This document shows positions 50,703-63,844 of a DNA stretch of 64,000 nucleotides, piece after piece. The DNA comes from DAOUAE01 sp034433795 (GTDB lineage Bacteria > Chloroflexota > UBA6077 > FW602-bin22 > DAOUAE01), in the NCBI GenBank assembly GCA_034433795.1, contig DAOUAE010000034.1, positions 12,907 to 76,906 on the forward strand, in the 5' to 3' direction. The notes beneath the pieces were generated by a model. It had not been told where the DNA came from and did no database searches. It was given only the letters and a program-made list of their open reading frames with translations. The translations under genes were made by a program, and so were the position numbers. Within the stretch, counting starts at the first letter, position 1; each line of letters begins with the position of its first letter.

Positions 50703-53147
50703 ATGTCCGGGAGTCATGGGCCCTTTCCGTGGTGGCTGCCCGTGGCCCGGCGGCCCGGCCGCCGGGTCCTGCTCGGCCTGATCCTCGTTCTGGGAGGGCT
50801 GCTCCTGAGCCAGGCGGCCCGTCCGGCTGCCGGGGCGGTGACGCCGCTGCCAGCGGTCCCTCCTGATGGACGGTTTGGCATCGTCCACATCAGCTACGCC
50901 GACGGCGGCTCCCCACTTCGGCAGACCTCGCCGGCGGTCTGGTATGGCCAGGCCGTCGAGGCCGGTGCCCGCTGGAACCGCTGGGCCCTCTACTGGACCG
51001 ATGTCGAGCGCGCCGAGGGCCAGTTCGACTACAGCCGGGTGTGGGCCACAGTCCGGGCCGACCGTGAGCGTGGTCTGGAGATCGACGCGGTGCTTCTGGG
51101 CACGCCAGGCTTCTACGCCACCGCCGGCGCGCTCGCCGTCGCCGCTCCCCGGCTGACCGACCGCCGGGCAGTGCTGGCCGTCCAGGGTGGCGATCTCAGC
51201 GTTCTGCGCTCTCCGGTCAGCGCCGCCAGTTCACCCCCGCGCAACCTTTACGCTCCCATCTTCGCCGATGGGACCGATAGCTATGCGCCTGGCAAGCCGC
51301 CCAACCCCAGCAACCCCTGGGCCCGCTTCGTCTGGCGCACCGTCTCGGAGTTCAAAGACCACATCAAGCACTGGGAGATCTGGAACGAGCCCGACTTCTC
51401 GCTCTTCTGGAGCGGCAGCGTCGCCGACTATGTGCGCCTGCTCAAAGTGGGGGCGCTGGCCGCCCGGGCGGCCGATCCGCAGGCGCGCATCCTGGTCGGG
51501 GGCATGATGTACTGGGAGTGGGCCAACCGGACCGGCACCGAGCACGCCTGGCTGCGAGCCTTTCTCGATGAACTGGCCCGCGATCCCGAGGCGCCCCGCT
51601 ACGGTTACTACTTCGACATCATCCCCTGGCATTTCTACAGCCGCCCCAGCGACCTCTACGACCGCATCCGCTCGGCCCAGGCCCTCCTGGCCCAGCGCGG
51701 GGTCGCCGGGAAGACGTTATGGGTCAACGAGACCAACGCCCCCGCCTGCGGTGAGCCCCCGGCGTTCGTCTCCTGCAGCGACCCCAACTACAAAGGCGCA
51801 GCCACCCTCGAGGAGCAGGCAGCCTTCGTCATCCAGGCCTTTGCCTACGGGCTGGCGGCCGGCCTGGAGCGCGTCTTCGTCTTCCAGCACTACGACGACG
51901 GGAACGGCGAGGCCTTCGGGCTCTTCCGCAACGACGGCTCGCCCCGTCCGGCCTACGTCGCCTATCAGGTGGCCGCCCGCTACTTCGGTGGCTTCTTCGC
52001 GGTCAGCCGTCAGCCTCTGGGGACAGTCGAGCGCATCATCTTCGGCACCCCGCAGGGCAAGGTCACGGTGGTCTGGAGCCGGACCGACAGCCCGGCCACC
52101 GTAAGTCTGCCGGCAGTGACCACCACCGCGCGGGTGGTCGAGTCAGATGGGACCAGCCAGACGGTGACCGCCCAGAACGGCCTCTACACGCTCACCCTGG
52201 CTCCGGCCACCAACAACCGCAGTTTCACCGGCGACCCGCGCGACTTCATCATCGGCGGCCGTCCCCGGCTGCTGGTCGAGGAACCACCTCCCGACAGCCA
52301 GCCGCCGACCTCGCGAGTGCTACCGCTGCCGGCCCAGACGACCAGCCCCTTCACCGTCCGCTGGAGCGGTGAGGACCCCGGCGGCTGGGGAGTGATGGAC
52401 TATGACGTCGAGTACCAGGATCTCACGGCCGGCACCGGCTGGCAGCGCTGGCTGACCGCCACCCCGGCCACCGCCGCCACCTTCAGCGGCCAGACCGGCC
52501 ACACCTATCGCTTCCGGGTGCGGGCCCGCGATTTCCGCAACAATCTCGAGCCCTGGCCGCCCGATCCGGGCGATGCCGAAACCACGGTGGTCGGCGCGCT
52601 CCCGCCGAGCACCGCCGGCGGGCTCATCCAGAACGGCGGGTTCGAGGGCGACCCGGCGCTGCTCGACCAGACCTGGCGCCGGAGCGGGGCCATGCCGCCG
52701 GTCCTGACCGATGTCGCCTTCCGGGGGAGTCGGGCCCTGCGGCTGGGCGTCCTGACCGCCACGGAGTTTCGGGCCGATGTCGGCGCCGGCGGAAACGCCA
52801 CCGTCGAGCAGCGGCTGTCCCTGCCGGCCACGGCCCCCAGCCTCTGGCTGGAGTTCTTCTACCGGCTGACGACCGAAGAGACGGACAGCACCTGTGCCCG
52901 CGACCGGTTCGAGATCATCGTTATTGACGAGGCGACCAACGGCCGGACCGATCTCCCGCCGACGCCGCTCTGCCGGCCGACCGCTGGCTGGCAGCGCCAG
53001 CGGGTGGACCTGAGGGCCTTTCGGGGGCGAACCGTCCGCCTCATCTTCAATCTCTGGCAAAGCGACAGCGAGCGGCTGACCCAGGTCTACCTTGACGAGG
53101 TCTCCCTCTGGCCGTACGTCCTGCGGCTGCCGCTCCTCTTCCGCTGA
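50703..53147 (+). CDS. Secreted clan GH-A glycoside hydrolase with C-terminal accessory domains
   Basis: 814 residues from ATG 50703 (AGGAAGAGG upstream). A signal peptide is likely (RRVLLGLILVLGGLLLSQAA, cleavage near ARPAAGA). The TIM barrel spans about 40-450: WNRWALYWTDVERAEGQFDY, acid/base Glu in HWEIWNEPDFSLFW (near 225), nucleophile-type Glu in LWVNETNAP (near 340). A beta-sandwich, a fibronectin-III-like domain (about 545-640) and a C-terminal carbohydrate-binding-like domain (GGLIQNGGFEGDP onward) follow. Resembles GH39/GH5-like enzymes; polysaccharide substrate unknown. No cell-wall anchor seen. Confidence 0.8.
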   Translation: MSGSHGPFPWWLPVARRPGRRVLLGLILVLGGLLLSQAARPAAGAVTPLPAVPPDGRFGIVHISYADGGSPLRQTSPAVWYGQAVEAGARWNRWALYWTDVERAEGQFDYSRVWATVRADRERGLEIDAVLLGTPGFYATAGALAVAAPRLTDRRAVLAVQGGDLSVLRSPVSAASSPPRNLYAPIFADGTDSYAPGKPPNPSNPWARFVWRTVSEFKDHIKHWEIWNEPDFSLFWSGSVADYVRLLKVGALAARAADPQARILVGGMMYWEWANRTGTEHAWLRAFLDELARDPEAPRYGYYFDIIPWHFYSRPSDLYDRIRSAQALLAQRGVAGKTLWVNETNAPACGEPPAFVSCSDPNYKGAATLEEQAAFVIQAFAYGLAAGLERVFVFQHYDDGNGEAFGLFRNDGSPRPAYVAYQVAARYFGGFFAVSRQPLGTVERIIFGTPQGKVTVVWSRTDSPATVSLPAVTTTARVVESDGTSQTVTAQNGLYTLTLAPATNNRSFTGDPRDFIIGGRPRLLVEEPPPDSQPPTSRVLPLPAQTTSPFTVRWSGEDPGGWGVMDYDVEYQDLTAGTGWQRWLTATPATAATFSGQTGHTYRFRVRARDFRNNLEPWPPDPGDAETTVVGALPPSTAGGLIQNGGFEGDPALLDQTWRRSGAMPPVLTDVAFRGSRALRLGVLTATEFRADVGAGGNATVEQRLSLPATAPSLWLEFFYRLTTEETDSTCARDRFEIIVIDEATNGRTDLPPTPLCRPTAGWQRQRVDLRAFRGRTVRLIFNLWQSDSERLTQVYLDEVSLWPYVLRLPLLFR

Positions 53148-53150
53148 GCG

Positions 53151-53702
53151 CTATTCACCGTACCACCAGACCCGCACGAAGCGCTCGTAGGCCAGGTCGT
53201 CGATGCGCAGCCGTCCGTGGTAGGCCTTGCGCACCTCAAGGCCGATCCGTTTCGCCAGGAACTGGTTGGTGGTGATGATCTCGACCTCCGTGCCGCGGTC
53301 CTCGATGGAGGCGATGCGGGCCAGAGGATTCGATTCCCAGACCCGACGCTCCTCGTTGCGGACGAGCCCCAGCACGTGCTCCTTGGGCGTCTTGTGCCAG
53401 GGGCTGAGGAGCAGGATGCGTCCCTCGTAGATCCCCCGCTCGATTTTCTCGCAGCCGGGACAGACGACGAAGAGGGCCCGGGGATCGGTCCGGTACTGCT
53501 GGTAGAGGGCCTCGTCCAGAAACCAGCGCTTGATCTGGGAGATGGCGTGGCAGCGTGGGCAGAGGAGCAGGCCGGGGGCGTCCTCGGCCACCTGCAGTTT
53601 GCGTTTGGGGAAGCGCCAGTCGGCCCAGGGCCCGTACTGCCAGCGCTTGGCGGTGCGGTAGGTCGGTTTCACGCGGCCGGGCAGCGGTGGTGTTCCGACC
53701 AT
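53151..53702 (-). CDS. BCAM0308-family protein
   Basis: A 183-residue protein with a two-knuckle zinc ribbon (LLCPRCHAIS ... VVCPGCEKIERG), then a domain with LLLSPWHKTPKEHVLGLVRNEERR, NPLARIASIED, VEIITTNQFLAKRIG and RKAYHGRLRIDD. The order matches BCAM0308-type proteins, whose zinc ribbon is reminiscent of NMD3; function unknown. Last gene in an operon with two BON proteins, 11 bases after the second. It ends 3 bases from the convergent glycosidase gene. Confidence 0.72.
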   Translation of the reverse strand: MVGTPPLPGRVKPTYRTAKRWQYGPWADWRFPKRKLQVAEDAPGLLLCPRCHAISQIKRWFLDEALYQQYRTDPRALFVVCPGCEKIERGIYEGRILLLSPWHKTPKEHVLGLVRNEERRVWESNPLARIASIEDRGTEVEIITTNQFLAKRIGLEVRKAYHGRLRIDDLAYERFVRVWWYGE

Positions 53703-53713
53703 GGCGATCCTCC

Positions 53714-54409
53714 TCAGGCGAACTCGTGGCGATGGGCCGGGATCTGGCCGGGCACGATCTCCAGGTCGTTTATCACGTCCACGACCTCCTCGATGGTCCA
53801 GCAGTCGAACTCGGCGGCGTTCTTTTCCGGCTCGCCGTCCACCGCTCCGTGAAGCCGTACCCGCCGGTCGCGGACGATGACCAGGATCTCGCTCTCGTCG
53901 ACCAGCGGGTCTTTGTCGAGAATGATCTGGATGGCTTCGGCGATCTGCTCGTCGCTGTCAGGTTCCGGTGGGACCACTTCAATGTCATTGTGCACATCGC
54001 CCACCCCCGGCACCCACCAGGCCATGGCCCCGATGAGCCGCTTGCGCACCAGCGAGGGCGCGTAGCCGCGCAGGAAGACCACTCGCTGTCGCACTGCGAT
54101 TTCGAGCAGAGTCTCGTCGATATTGGGGTCGTCGGCCAGTTCCTCCCAGAGCCGGGCCTGGATTGCGCTGTCGCGCATCGGCTGGACCGCCCGCAGGCGC
54201 AGGAGGTTGCGGACCGGGGCCGCTCCCGGCACCTGAGCTGCGACCAGGCCCGCCAGACGTTTCTCGGCCAGTGTGTTGACCTCGCCGCGCAGCACGGTCG
54301 CTCCGTTGACCCGGGCGACCTCGATCTGGACGGCCGCCAGACTGATCCGGGGGTGGAATTCGAGGGTCACTTTGACCGCTTTCTCGAGAGCCGCATCCTG
54401 GCCGCTCAT
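53714..54409 (-). CDS. Three-BON-domain protein
   Basis: 231 residues from ATG 54409, chosen because GGAGG lies 8 bases upstream; an in-frame GTG at 54418 overlaps the preceding stop. Three BON-like repeats: about 8-70 (GATVLRGEVNTLAEKRLAGLVAAQVPGAAPVRNLL), 75-145 (VVFLRGYAPSLVRKRLIGAMAWWVPGVGDVHNDI) and 150-220 (RRVRLHGAVDGEPEKNAAEFDCWTIEEVVDVINDL). No signal peptide. Middle gene of BON-BON-BCAM0308. Confidence 0.82.
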   Translation of the reverse strand: MSGQDAALEKAVKVTLEFHPRISLAAVQIEVARVNGATVLRGEVNTLAEKRLAGLVAAQVPGAAPVRNLLRLRAVQPMRDSAIQARLWEELADDPNIDETLLEIAVRQRVVFLRGYAPSLVRKRLIGAMAWWVPGVGDVHNDIEVVPPEPDSDEQIAEAIQIILDKDPLVDESEILVIVRDRRVRLHGAVDGEPEKNAAEFDCWTIEEVVDVINDLEIVPGQIPAHRHEFA

Positions 54410-54414
54410 CAGGC

Positions 54415-55404
54415 TCACCTCCGCTGGCGGAGCCGGCGGACCAGCCCCTTGTCCTCAGAGCGGGTGGCGGTGCGGGTGGCCACCAGCAGATTGTTGACCA
54501 CGTCCACCACGCCGGGGACCTGCCGGGCGATCCGCTCGGCAGCCAGGCTCTGCTCCAGGCTGTCCACCTCGCCGTGCAGATAGACGGTGCCGCGAACGGC
54601 GTTGACGTGGACGGCGGTGGGGCTGGCCTGGCCGCTCCGGCGCAGGGCCTCCAGCACCTGCACCGCCAGCAGTTCATCGGGATCGGTGCTGGTGGCCTCC
54701 AGTTCGACGACCAGGCGATTGATCACCCGGCGGACGCCGTCCACCTGACGGGCGATCTGCTCGGCCCGCTGGCGCTCGGCCTCGGTCCGCACGTGGCCCT
54801 CGAGGTAGACGGTGCGGTCGACGACCTGGACCCGTGGCTCGAAGAGGACGATGCCGGCGTCGCCGATGGCCTCCAGCACCCGGCTTTTGAGGAGGGCGGC
54901 GTCCACTGCACCAGCCCCGGTGGTCTCGATGGGGGCGAGGAGCTCACGGGCGACCTCCGGCGCGACCTCCCCCAGGGCCACGTCGCTGCGGACCTCGCGG
55001 ACCCCGAAGACGCTGCCGGCCACTTCCAGGGCCCGTTTCAGGCTGTCCCAGTCGGGCAGCCAGCCAACCAGGGTGACCCGTCGGCCGACAACCCGGACGC
55101 CGAGGCGGCTGAGGTCGAAGCCGGCGGCCGCCAGCGCCTGTTCGACGGCGTGGGCCAGTTCGTCGCTCTCACGGTAGGGGGGACCGGCTATGGTGATGGC
55201 GTTCTCGACCGTTCGGACGCCGGGGACGCGGGCGGCGATCTCGCCGGCCACCGCTTTTTCGGTCGCCGAGTGGAGAGTGCCGGTCAGCGTGACGACGCCG
55301 CTCTCCACCCGGACCAGAATCCGGTCGGCGGCGTGGACCCGTGGGTCGAGGGTCAGGGCGTGGAGGATGCGGCCGGCGATCTCCTGGTCGCGGATTGAGG
55401 TCAT
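54415..55404 (-). CDS. Four-BON-domain protein
   Basis: 329 residues from ATG 55404 (GGGAGAGGGAG upstream). Four BON-type repeats at about 8-70, 80-145, 165-235 and 248-310, each with the G-x-V-x-L-x-G-x2 core: GVVTLTGTLHS, RRVTLVGWLPD, RTVYLEGHVRT, GTVYLHGEVDS. Cytoplasmic (no signal). Four repeats in one protein is high for the family. It heads the operon, divergent from the rRNA genes. Confidence 0.83.
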   Translation of the reverse strand: MTSIRDQEIAGRILHALTLDPRVHAADRILVRVESGVVTLTGTLHSATEKAVAGEIAARVPGVRTVENAITIAGPPYRESDELAHAVEQALAAAGFDLSRLGVRVVGRRVTLVGWLPDWDSLKRALEVAGSVFGVREVRSDVALGEVAPEVARELLAPIETTGAGAVDAALLKSRVLEAIGDAGIVLFEPRVQVVDRTVYLEGHVRTEAERQRAEQIARQVDGVRRVINRLVVELEATSTDPDELLAVQVLEALRRSGQASPTAVHVNAVRGTVYLHGEVDSLEQSLAAERIARQVPGVVDVVNNLLVATRTATRSEDKGLVRRLRQRR

Positions 55405-55707
55405 CGCTCCCTCTCCCGTCGAGGGGTGGCTGCACCGGACCAGGGCAGCAAGGGGCGTGCCAGGGCCCTGGCCTGGCCGCCCTGTTCCCCGGGCGGTATG
55501 GTCGGGTGGAGGGTGATTGCCCGGCGGGCGGATCGCGTCTGAGGGCGAGAGGGGGCCGTGTCTCAGCCTCTGGCCGGAGTGGTTGGCATTCATCTTGCTG
55601 GCACCGTCTGATGGGAGCCCCGGTGGGGCGGTCCCCTGAACCCTGACAGCAGAAGAGTGGTCGGAAGGGCTGGCGAAGGCTGGCGGAGCCCGCGCCAGCG
55701 AAGCGAC
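55405..55707. other. 303-base region between the BON operon and the 16S gene
   Basis: No gene seen. A 14-bp perfect palindrome GCCAGGGCCCTGGC lies at 55459-55472. A TTGGCA at 55583-55588 is the only -35-like sequence toward the rRNA and lacks a good -10, so the rrn promoter is not identified. Confidence 0.5.
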
Positions 55708-57266
<1,559 letters not shown>

Positions 57267-57406
57267 GGAGGGAAAAGGCGGGGGAGACCCCGCATAGGCC
57301 CATCGGGCGCGGGCGCTTCCGACCACTCCTCTGCTGGCCGGGAGGTGGACCGGCCGGCGGGGTGCACCTTGACAACTGCAGACGGGCGAGTCAGGAGCGG
57401 GCACTC
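57267..57406 (+). other. 16S-23S internal transcribed spacer
   Basis: About 140 bases, with no tRNA gene. GGAGGG directly after the 16S tail can pair back onto the CCTCC of the anti-Shine-Dalgarno. CTTGACAACTGCA at 57368-57380 resembles the sequence often found just before bacterial 23S genes. Confidence 0.7.
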
Positions 57407-60274
<2,868 letters not shown>

Positions 60275-60304
60275 GGCCCGCCCTGACGCGCCCGTCCTCC
60301 CACC

Positions 60305-60327
60305 ACGCGCCCGCCCGCCGGGCGCGT
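60305..60327 (+). terminator. GC hairpin after the rRNA operon
   Basis: A perfect 9-bp stem (ACGCGCCCG / CGGGCGCGT) with a CCCGC loop, 30 bases after the 23S end. There is no T-run, so a terminator role is tentative. Confidence 0.45.
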
Positions 60328-60334
60328 CGCCGCC

Positions 60335-60364
60335 TTGACGCCTTTGCCCCCGCCCTCATATAAC
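60335..60364 (+). promoter_or_regulatory. Promoter of a probable leaderless transcript (Asp-box gene/tsaD)
   Basis: TTGACG, 18-base spacer, TATAAC. The -10 ends only 10 bases before the ATG at 60375, so the transcript would start within about 4 bases of the start codon. Confidence 0.6.
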
Positions 60365-60374
60365 CTCATTCGCG

Positions 60375-61319
60375 ATGAAACGCTCGACGACCAGCCGCTC
60401 ACCCCTCCGCCGGCCACACTCGCCGCTCGACCGGCTGGCCGCCTGGCCATGGTGGGCCTCGCTCCTCCTGGGCCTGGCCGTCGCTCTCCTGCTCGTGGGC
60501 GGGCTCGTTCTGGTTACCCGCCCCCGCGCCACCGACCGGGGTCTCACCGGCATCGAGCACGTCCACGCCCTGGCCGTCTGGCCCGGCGATCCACCTCAGT
60601 TCTGGCTGGCCACCCACCGGGGGCTCTACCGGACCCGCGATCTGGGCCGGCAGTGGGAGCCCGGCGGGCCGGTGGGCGATGTTCGCGCTCTGGCGCTCGA
60701 CCCCGCCACCGGCCTTCTCCTGGCAGCGGGCCCGGGCTTCCTCAAACAGAGCGGCGACGGCGGCCAGACCTGGACCGATCTCAGCGAGCGGCTGCCCGCC
60801 CAGGGGGCCGTCCAGGGGCTGGCCCTGACGCCAGACGATCCCCAGCGCCTGACCGCCTATATCGCCGGGCAGGGGGTCTACCGCAGCCGCGACGGTGGCC
60901 GGTCCTGGGAACGGGTCGGCCCACCCCTCCCCAACACCGAGGTGACGGCCCTGGTCGGCGTCCCCGGCCGGCCCGATACCCTGTATCTGGGGACGGAGCG
61001 CCTGCGCGTGCTGCGCTCGACCGACGGTGGGCTCCTCTGGAGCCCGGTTGGGACCGGCCTCCAGGGACCCCGCGTCCTGGCGCTGAGCGTCTCTCCCCAG
61101 GACCCACGGCTGGTCTTCGCCGCCACGCCCGAGGGGGTCTTCCGCTCGACCGACGAGGGCCGGACCTGGCAGCTGACCGGCCCTGGCCTGCCTCACCGCC
61201 TGGTCGAGGCGGTGGCCATCGACCCCACGCCGCCCGGCACGGTCTACGCCGTCGCCCTCGGCCTCCTCTACCGGAGCCAGGACCAGGGCTTGAGTTGGCA
61301 GAAGGTGACACCGGAATGA
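60375..61319 (+). CDS. Membrane-anchored Asp-box (BNR) repeat protein
   Basis: 314 residues: short basic N-terminus, one membrane anchor (WASLLLGLAVALLLVGGLVLV, about 27-48), then a beta-propeller-like extracytoplasmic domain built of Asp-box repeats: TRDLGRQWE, SGDGGQTWTDL, SRDGGRSWERV, STDGGLLWSPV, STDEGRTWQLT and SQDQGLSWQKV. It resembles sortilin/BNR or YCF48-like proteins; activity unknown. No Shine-Dalgarno is visible and the promoter is very close, suggesting leaderless translation. Its stop overlaps the tsaD ATG. Confidence 0.82.
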   Translation: MKRSTTSRSPLRRPHSPLDRLAAWPWWASLLLGLAVALLLVGGLVLVTRPRATDRGLTGIEHVHALAVWPGDPPQFWLATHRGLYRTRDLGRQWEPGGPVGDVRALALDPATGLLLAAGPGFLKQSGDGGQTWTDLSERLPAQGAVQGLALTPDDPQRLTAYIAGQGVYRSRDGGRSWERVGPPLPNTEVTALVGVPGRPDTLYLGTERLRVLRSTDGGLLWSPVGTGLQGPRVLALSVSPQDPRLVFAATPEGVFRSTDEGRTWQLTGPGLPHRLVEAVAIDPTPPGTVYAVALGLLYRSQDQGLSWQKVTPE

Positions 61320-62317
61320 ACGTTCTCGGAATCGAGACCTCGTGCGATGAGACGGCGGCCGCGGTTGTGACTGATGGTCGCCAGCTGCGTTCCAATATTG
61401 TGGCCTCGCAGGCCGAGATGCACGCCGCCTATGGTGGGGTGGTGCCCGAGGTGGCCTCGCGCCAGCACGTCCTCTGGATCGTCCCGGTGCTGGAGCAGGC
61501 GCTGGCCGATGCCGGTCTGGGCTGGGCCGACCTCGACGCCGTGGCCGTGACCCAGGGGCCGGGCCTGGCCGGCTCGCTCCTGGTCGGGGTAAACGCCGCC
61601 AAGGCCATCGCCTTCGCCCGTGATCTTCCCCTGGTCGGCGTGAACCATCTGGAAGGGCACATCTACGCCAACTGGCTGACCGGGGCCGAGATCACCTTCC
61701 CGGTCGTCTGCCTCATTGTCTCGGGCGGCCACACCGATCTTATCCTCATGCGCGACCACGGCCAGTACGAGCGGCTGGGTCGGACCCGTGATGATGCGGC
61801 CGGCGAGGCCTTCGACAAGGTCGCCCGCATTCTGGGTCTGGGCTATCCAGGAGGACCAGCCATCCAGCAGGCCGCTGAGAACGGCGATCCCAGCCGCTAT
61901 CCTCTGCCCCGGGCCTGGCTGGGCGAGACCTACGATTTCAGTTTCAGCGGGCTGAAGACGGCCGTCCTGCGGGCGGTGGAGACCCTGCGTCCCCACGAGC
62001 CCGGCGCCACGGTCACCGTGGCCGATCTGGCCGCCAGCTTCCAGGAGGCGGTGGTCGAGGTGCTGGTCGAGAAAACCCGACGGGCGGCCCTGGCTTACGG
62101 GGCCCGCCAGGTGCTCCTGGCCGGCGGGGTGGCGGCCAACCGGCTCCTGCGCCGCTGGATGGCCGAGCGGGTGCCGGTGCCCGTGGTGGTCCCGCCTCTC
62201 AGCCTCTGCACCGATAACGCCGCCATGATCGCGGCGGCCGGCTACTTCCGCCTTCAGCGGGGAGAGCGGGCCGGCCTCGAGCTGGACGTGGACCCGAACC
62301 TGCCGCTGGTGGCCTGA
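61316..62317 (+). CDS. tsaD: tRNA N6-threonylcarbamoyladenosine transferase TsaD
   Basis: 333 residues from ATG 61316 (4-base overlap with the previous stop). ASKHA fold: VLGIETSCDETAAAVV, EVASRQHVLWIVPVLEQAL (family metal-His motif; the second His is in NHLEGHIYANW), VSGGHTDLI, GEAFDKVARILGLGYPGGP, DFSFSGLKTAVLR and LAGGVAANRLLR. Transfers threonylcarbamoyl to A37 of ANN-decoding tRNAs together with TsaB/E, which are not in the window. Confidence 0.97.
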   Translation: MNVLGIETSCDETAAAVVTDGRQLRSNIVASQAEMHAAYGGVVPEVASRQHVLWIVPVLEQALADAGLGWADLDAVAVTQGPGLAGSLLVGVNAAKAIAFARDLPLVGVNHLEGHIYANWLTGAEITFPVVCLIVSGGHTDLILMRDHGQYERLGRTRDDAAGEAFDKVARILGLGYPGGPAIQQAAENGDPSRYPLPRAWLGETYDFSFSGLKTAVLRAVETLRPHEPGATVTVADLAASFQEAVVEVLVEKTRRAALAYGARQVLLAGGVAANRLLRRWMAERVPVPVVVPPLSLCTDNAAMIAAAGYFRLQRGERAGLELDVDPNLPLVA

Positions 62318-62363
62318 GCCGTCGGCCGGGCTCGGGAAGGGGTGGGAGGAGACCGCTGGCCGG

Positions 62364-63731
62364 CTAGACGGTGGCCAGGTCGAGCGCCTCGGCCAGGGTG
62401 CGGGCGGGCAGGAGATCGAGAGAGACGGCGGCCCGGAGTGTCGGGGTGACAGTCTGGGCCGGCAGGACGCAGCGCCGGAAGCCCAGTTTGGCCGCCTCGG
62501 CCAGCCGGCGCTCGACCTGAGTGACCCGACGCAGTTCGCCCGAGAGCCCCACCTCGCCCACCAGGACCGTGTCGGCGGCCACCGGCCGGTCGCGGAAGCT
62601 GGAGGCGATGGCCACGCCCACCGCCAGGTCGACGGCCGGCTCGTCGATGGAGAGACCGCCGACGACGTTGACGTAGATGTCCTGGTTGCTCAGGTTCAGC
62701 CCGACCCGCTTGGTCAGCACGGCGGTGATGAGGAGCAGGCGGCCGGTGTCGATGCCGGTGGCCGTGCGGCGGGGGATGGCCAGCCCGGTGGTGGCGGTGA
62801 GCGCCTGGACCTCGATCAGCAGGGGGCGGGTGCCCTCCAGCGTCACCGCGATGGCCGAGCCGCAGACAGCCGCCGGGCGTTCGCTCAGAAAGACGCCCGA
62901 AGGATCGGCCACCTCGCACAGTCCCTGACTCTGCATCTCAAAGACGCCGATTTCATTGGTCGAACCGAAGCGGTTCTTGACCGCCCGCAGCAGCCGGAAG
63001 GCGTGGAACCGCTCGCCCTCGAGGTACAGCACAGTGTCGACGATGTGCTCCAGGACGCGGGGGCCGGCGATGGCTCCCTCTTTGGTCACGTGGCCGACCA
63101 GAAAGACCGGGATGCCGGTGGTCTTGGCCACCCGCAGAAGAGCCATGGCGCACTCGCGGACCTGGGAGACGCTGCCGGCAGCCGCTGGCAGGGCCTCCAG
63201 GTACATCGTCTGGATCGAGTCGATGACGGCCAGGCGCGGCTGGAGAGCGGTCAGGTGCTCCAGCACCTGGTCCAGATTGGTCTCGGCCAGCAGGAAGAGG
63301 CGGTCGGACTGGAGCCCCAGCCGGTCGGCTCGCAGTTTGATCTGCTCGACCGATTCCTCGCCGGAGACGTAGAGGACCGGCCCGCGCTCGCGGGCGACCC
63401 CGGCCGCCACCTGCAGGAGGAGGGTGGATTTACCGATCCCCGGGTCGCCGCCGACCAGCACCAGGGCGCCGGGGACGACCCCGCCGCCCAGCACGCGGTT
63501 GAACTCGCCCAGGGGAGTGGGCCAGCGCTCGACGGGGGCGCTGCGCAGGGCCGCCAGTGGCACCGGGGCGCTCCGCGGGACCCCCCACGACCGGGTGCTG
63601 GGTGCGGGGGTCTCGGCGGTCTCGACCAGGCTGTTCCACTCGCCGCACTCCGGGCAGCGCCCCAGCCAGCGCGCACTCTGACTTCCACACTGCTGACAGA
63701 CAAAGACCGTCCGCTGGCGCTGCTTGCTCAT
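62364..63731 (-). CDS. radA: DNA repair protein RadA
   Basis: 455 residues. N-terminal C4 zinc finger (VCQQCGSQSARWLGRCPECGEW), RecA-like core with Walker A VGGDPGIGKSTLLLQ, Walker B LAVIDSIQT, the RadA-specific KNRFG motif in LRAVKNRFGSTNEIGVF, and a C-terminal Lon-like domain (about 270-455; SIDEPAVDLAVGVAIASSFRD). Acts in branch migration during recombination. It is downstream of a clp gene, the common order, but separated by a terminator and with its own promoter. Confidence 0.97.
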   Translation of the reverse strand: MSKQRQRTVFVCQQCGSQSARWLGRCPECGEWNSLVETAETPAPSTRSWGVPRSAPVPLAALRSAPVERWPTPLGEFNRVLGGGVVPGALVLVGGDPGIGKSTLLLQVAAGVARERGPVLYVSGEESVEQIKLRADRLGLQSDRLFLLAETNLDQVLEHLTALQPRLAVIDSIQTMYLEALPAAAGSVSQVRECAMALLRVAKTTGIPVFLVGHVTKEGAIAGPRVLEHIVDTVLYLEGERFHAFRLLRAVKNRFGSTNEIGVFEMQSQGLCEVADPSGVFLSERPAAVCGSAIAVTLEGTRPLLIEVQALTATTGLAIPRRTATGIDTGRLLLITAVLTKRVGLNLSNQDIYVNVVGGLSIDEPAVDLAVGVAIASSFRDRPVAADTVLVGEVGLSGELRRVTQVERRLAEAAKLGFRRCVLPAQTVTPTLRAAVSLDLLPARTLAEALDLATV

Positions 63732-63760
63732 CGCCCGACCCGAATATCTGTTCGACCCTG

Positions 63761-63789
63761 ACTATACCCGAAACCGGCGGTCGGCGCAA
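63761..63789 (-). promoter_or_regulatory. Predicted promoter of radA
   Basis: Minus strand TTGCGC, 17-base spacer, TATAGT, 29 bases before the ATG; no clear Shine-Dalgarno. Confidence 0.65.
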
Positions 63790-63790
63790 G

Positions 63791-63824
63791 AAAAAAGACC
63801 GGGGAGAAGAATCTCTCCCCGGTC
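63791..63824 (-). terminator. Intrinsic terminator after the clp gene
   Basis: Minus strand: an 11-bp perfect stem (GACCGGGGAGA / TCTCCCCGGTC), 6-base loop, then six T. Confidence 0.92.
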
Positions 63825-63844
63825 GGTGCGATCGCTCGAGAGGG

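Noticed and set aside
57267..57406. tRNA gene in the 16S-23S spacer
   Set aside because: No cloverleaf, TTCGA-type T-loop or acceptor stem could be recognised.
60335..61315. Upstream extension of tsaD by about 327 codons
   Set aside because: The extension overlaps the Asp-box gene in another frame; TsaD begins naturally at MNVLGIETSCDE.
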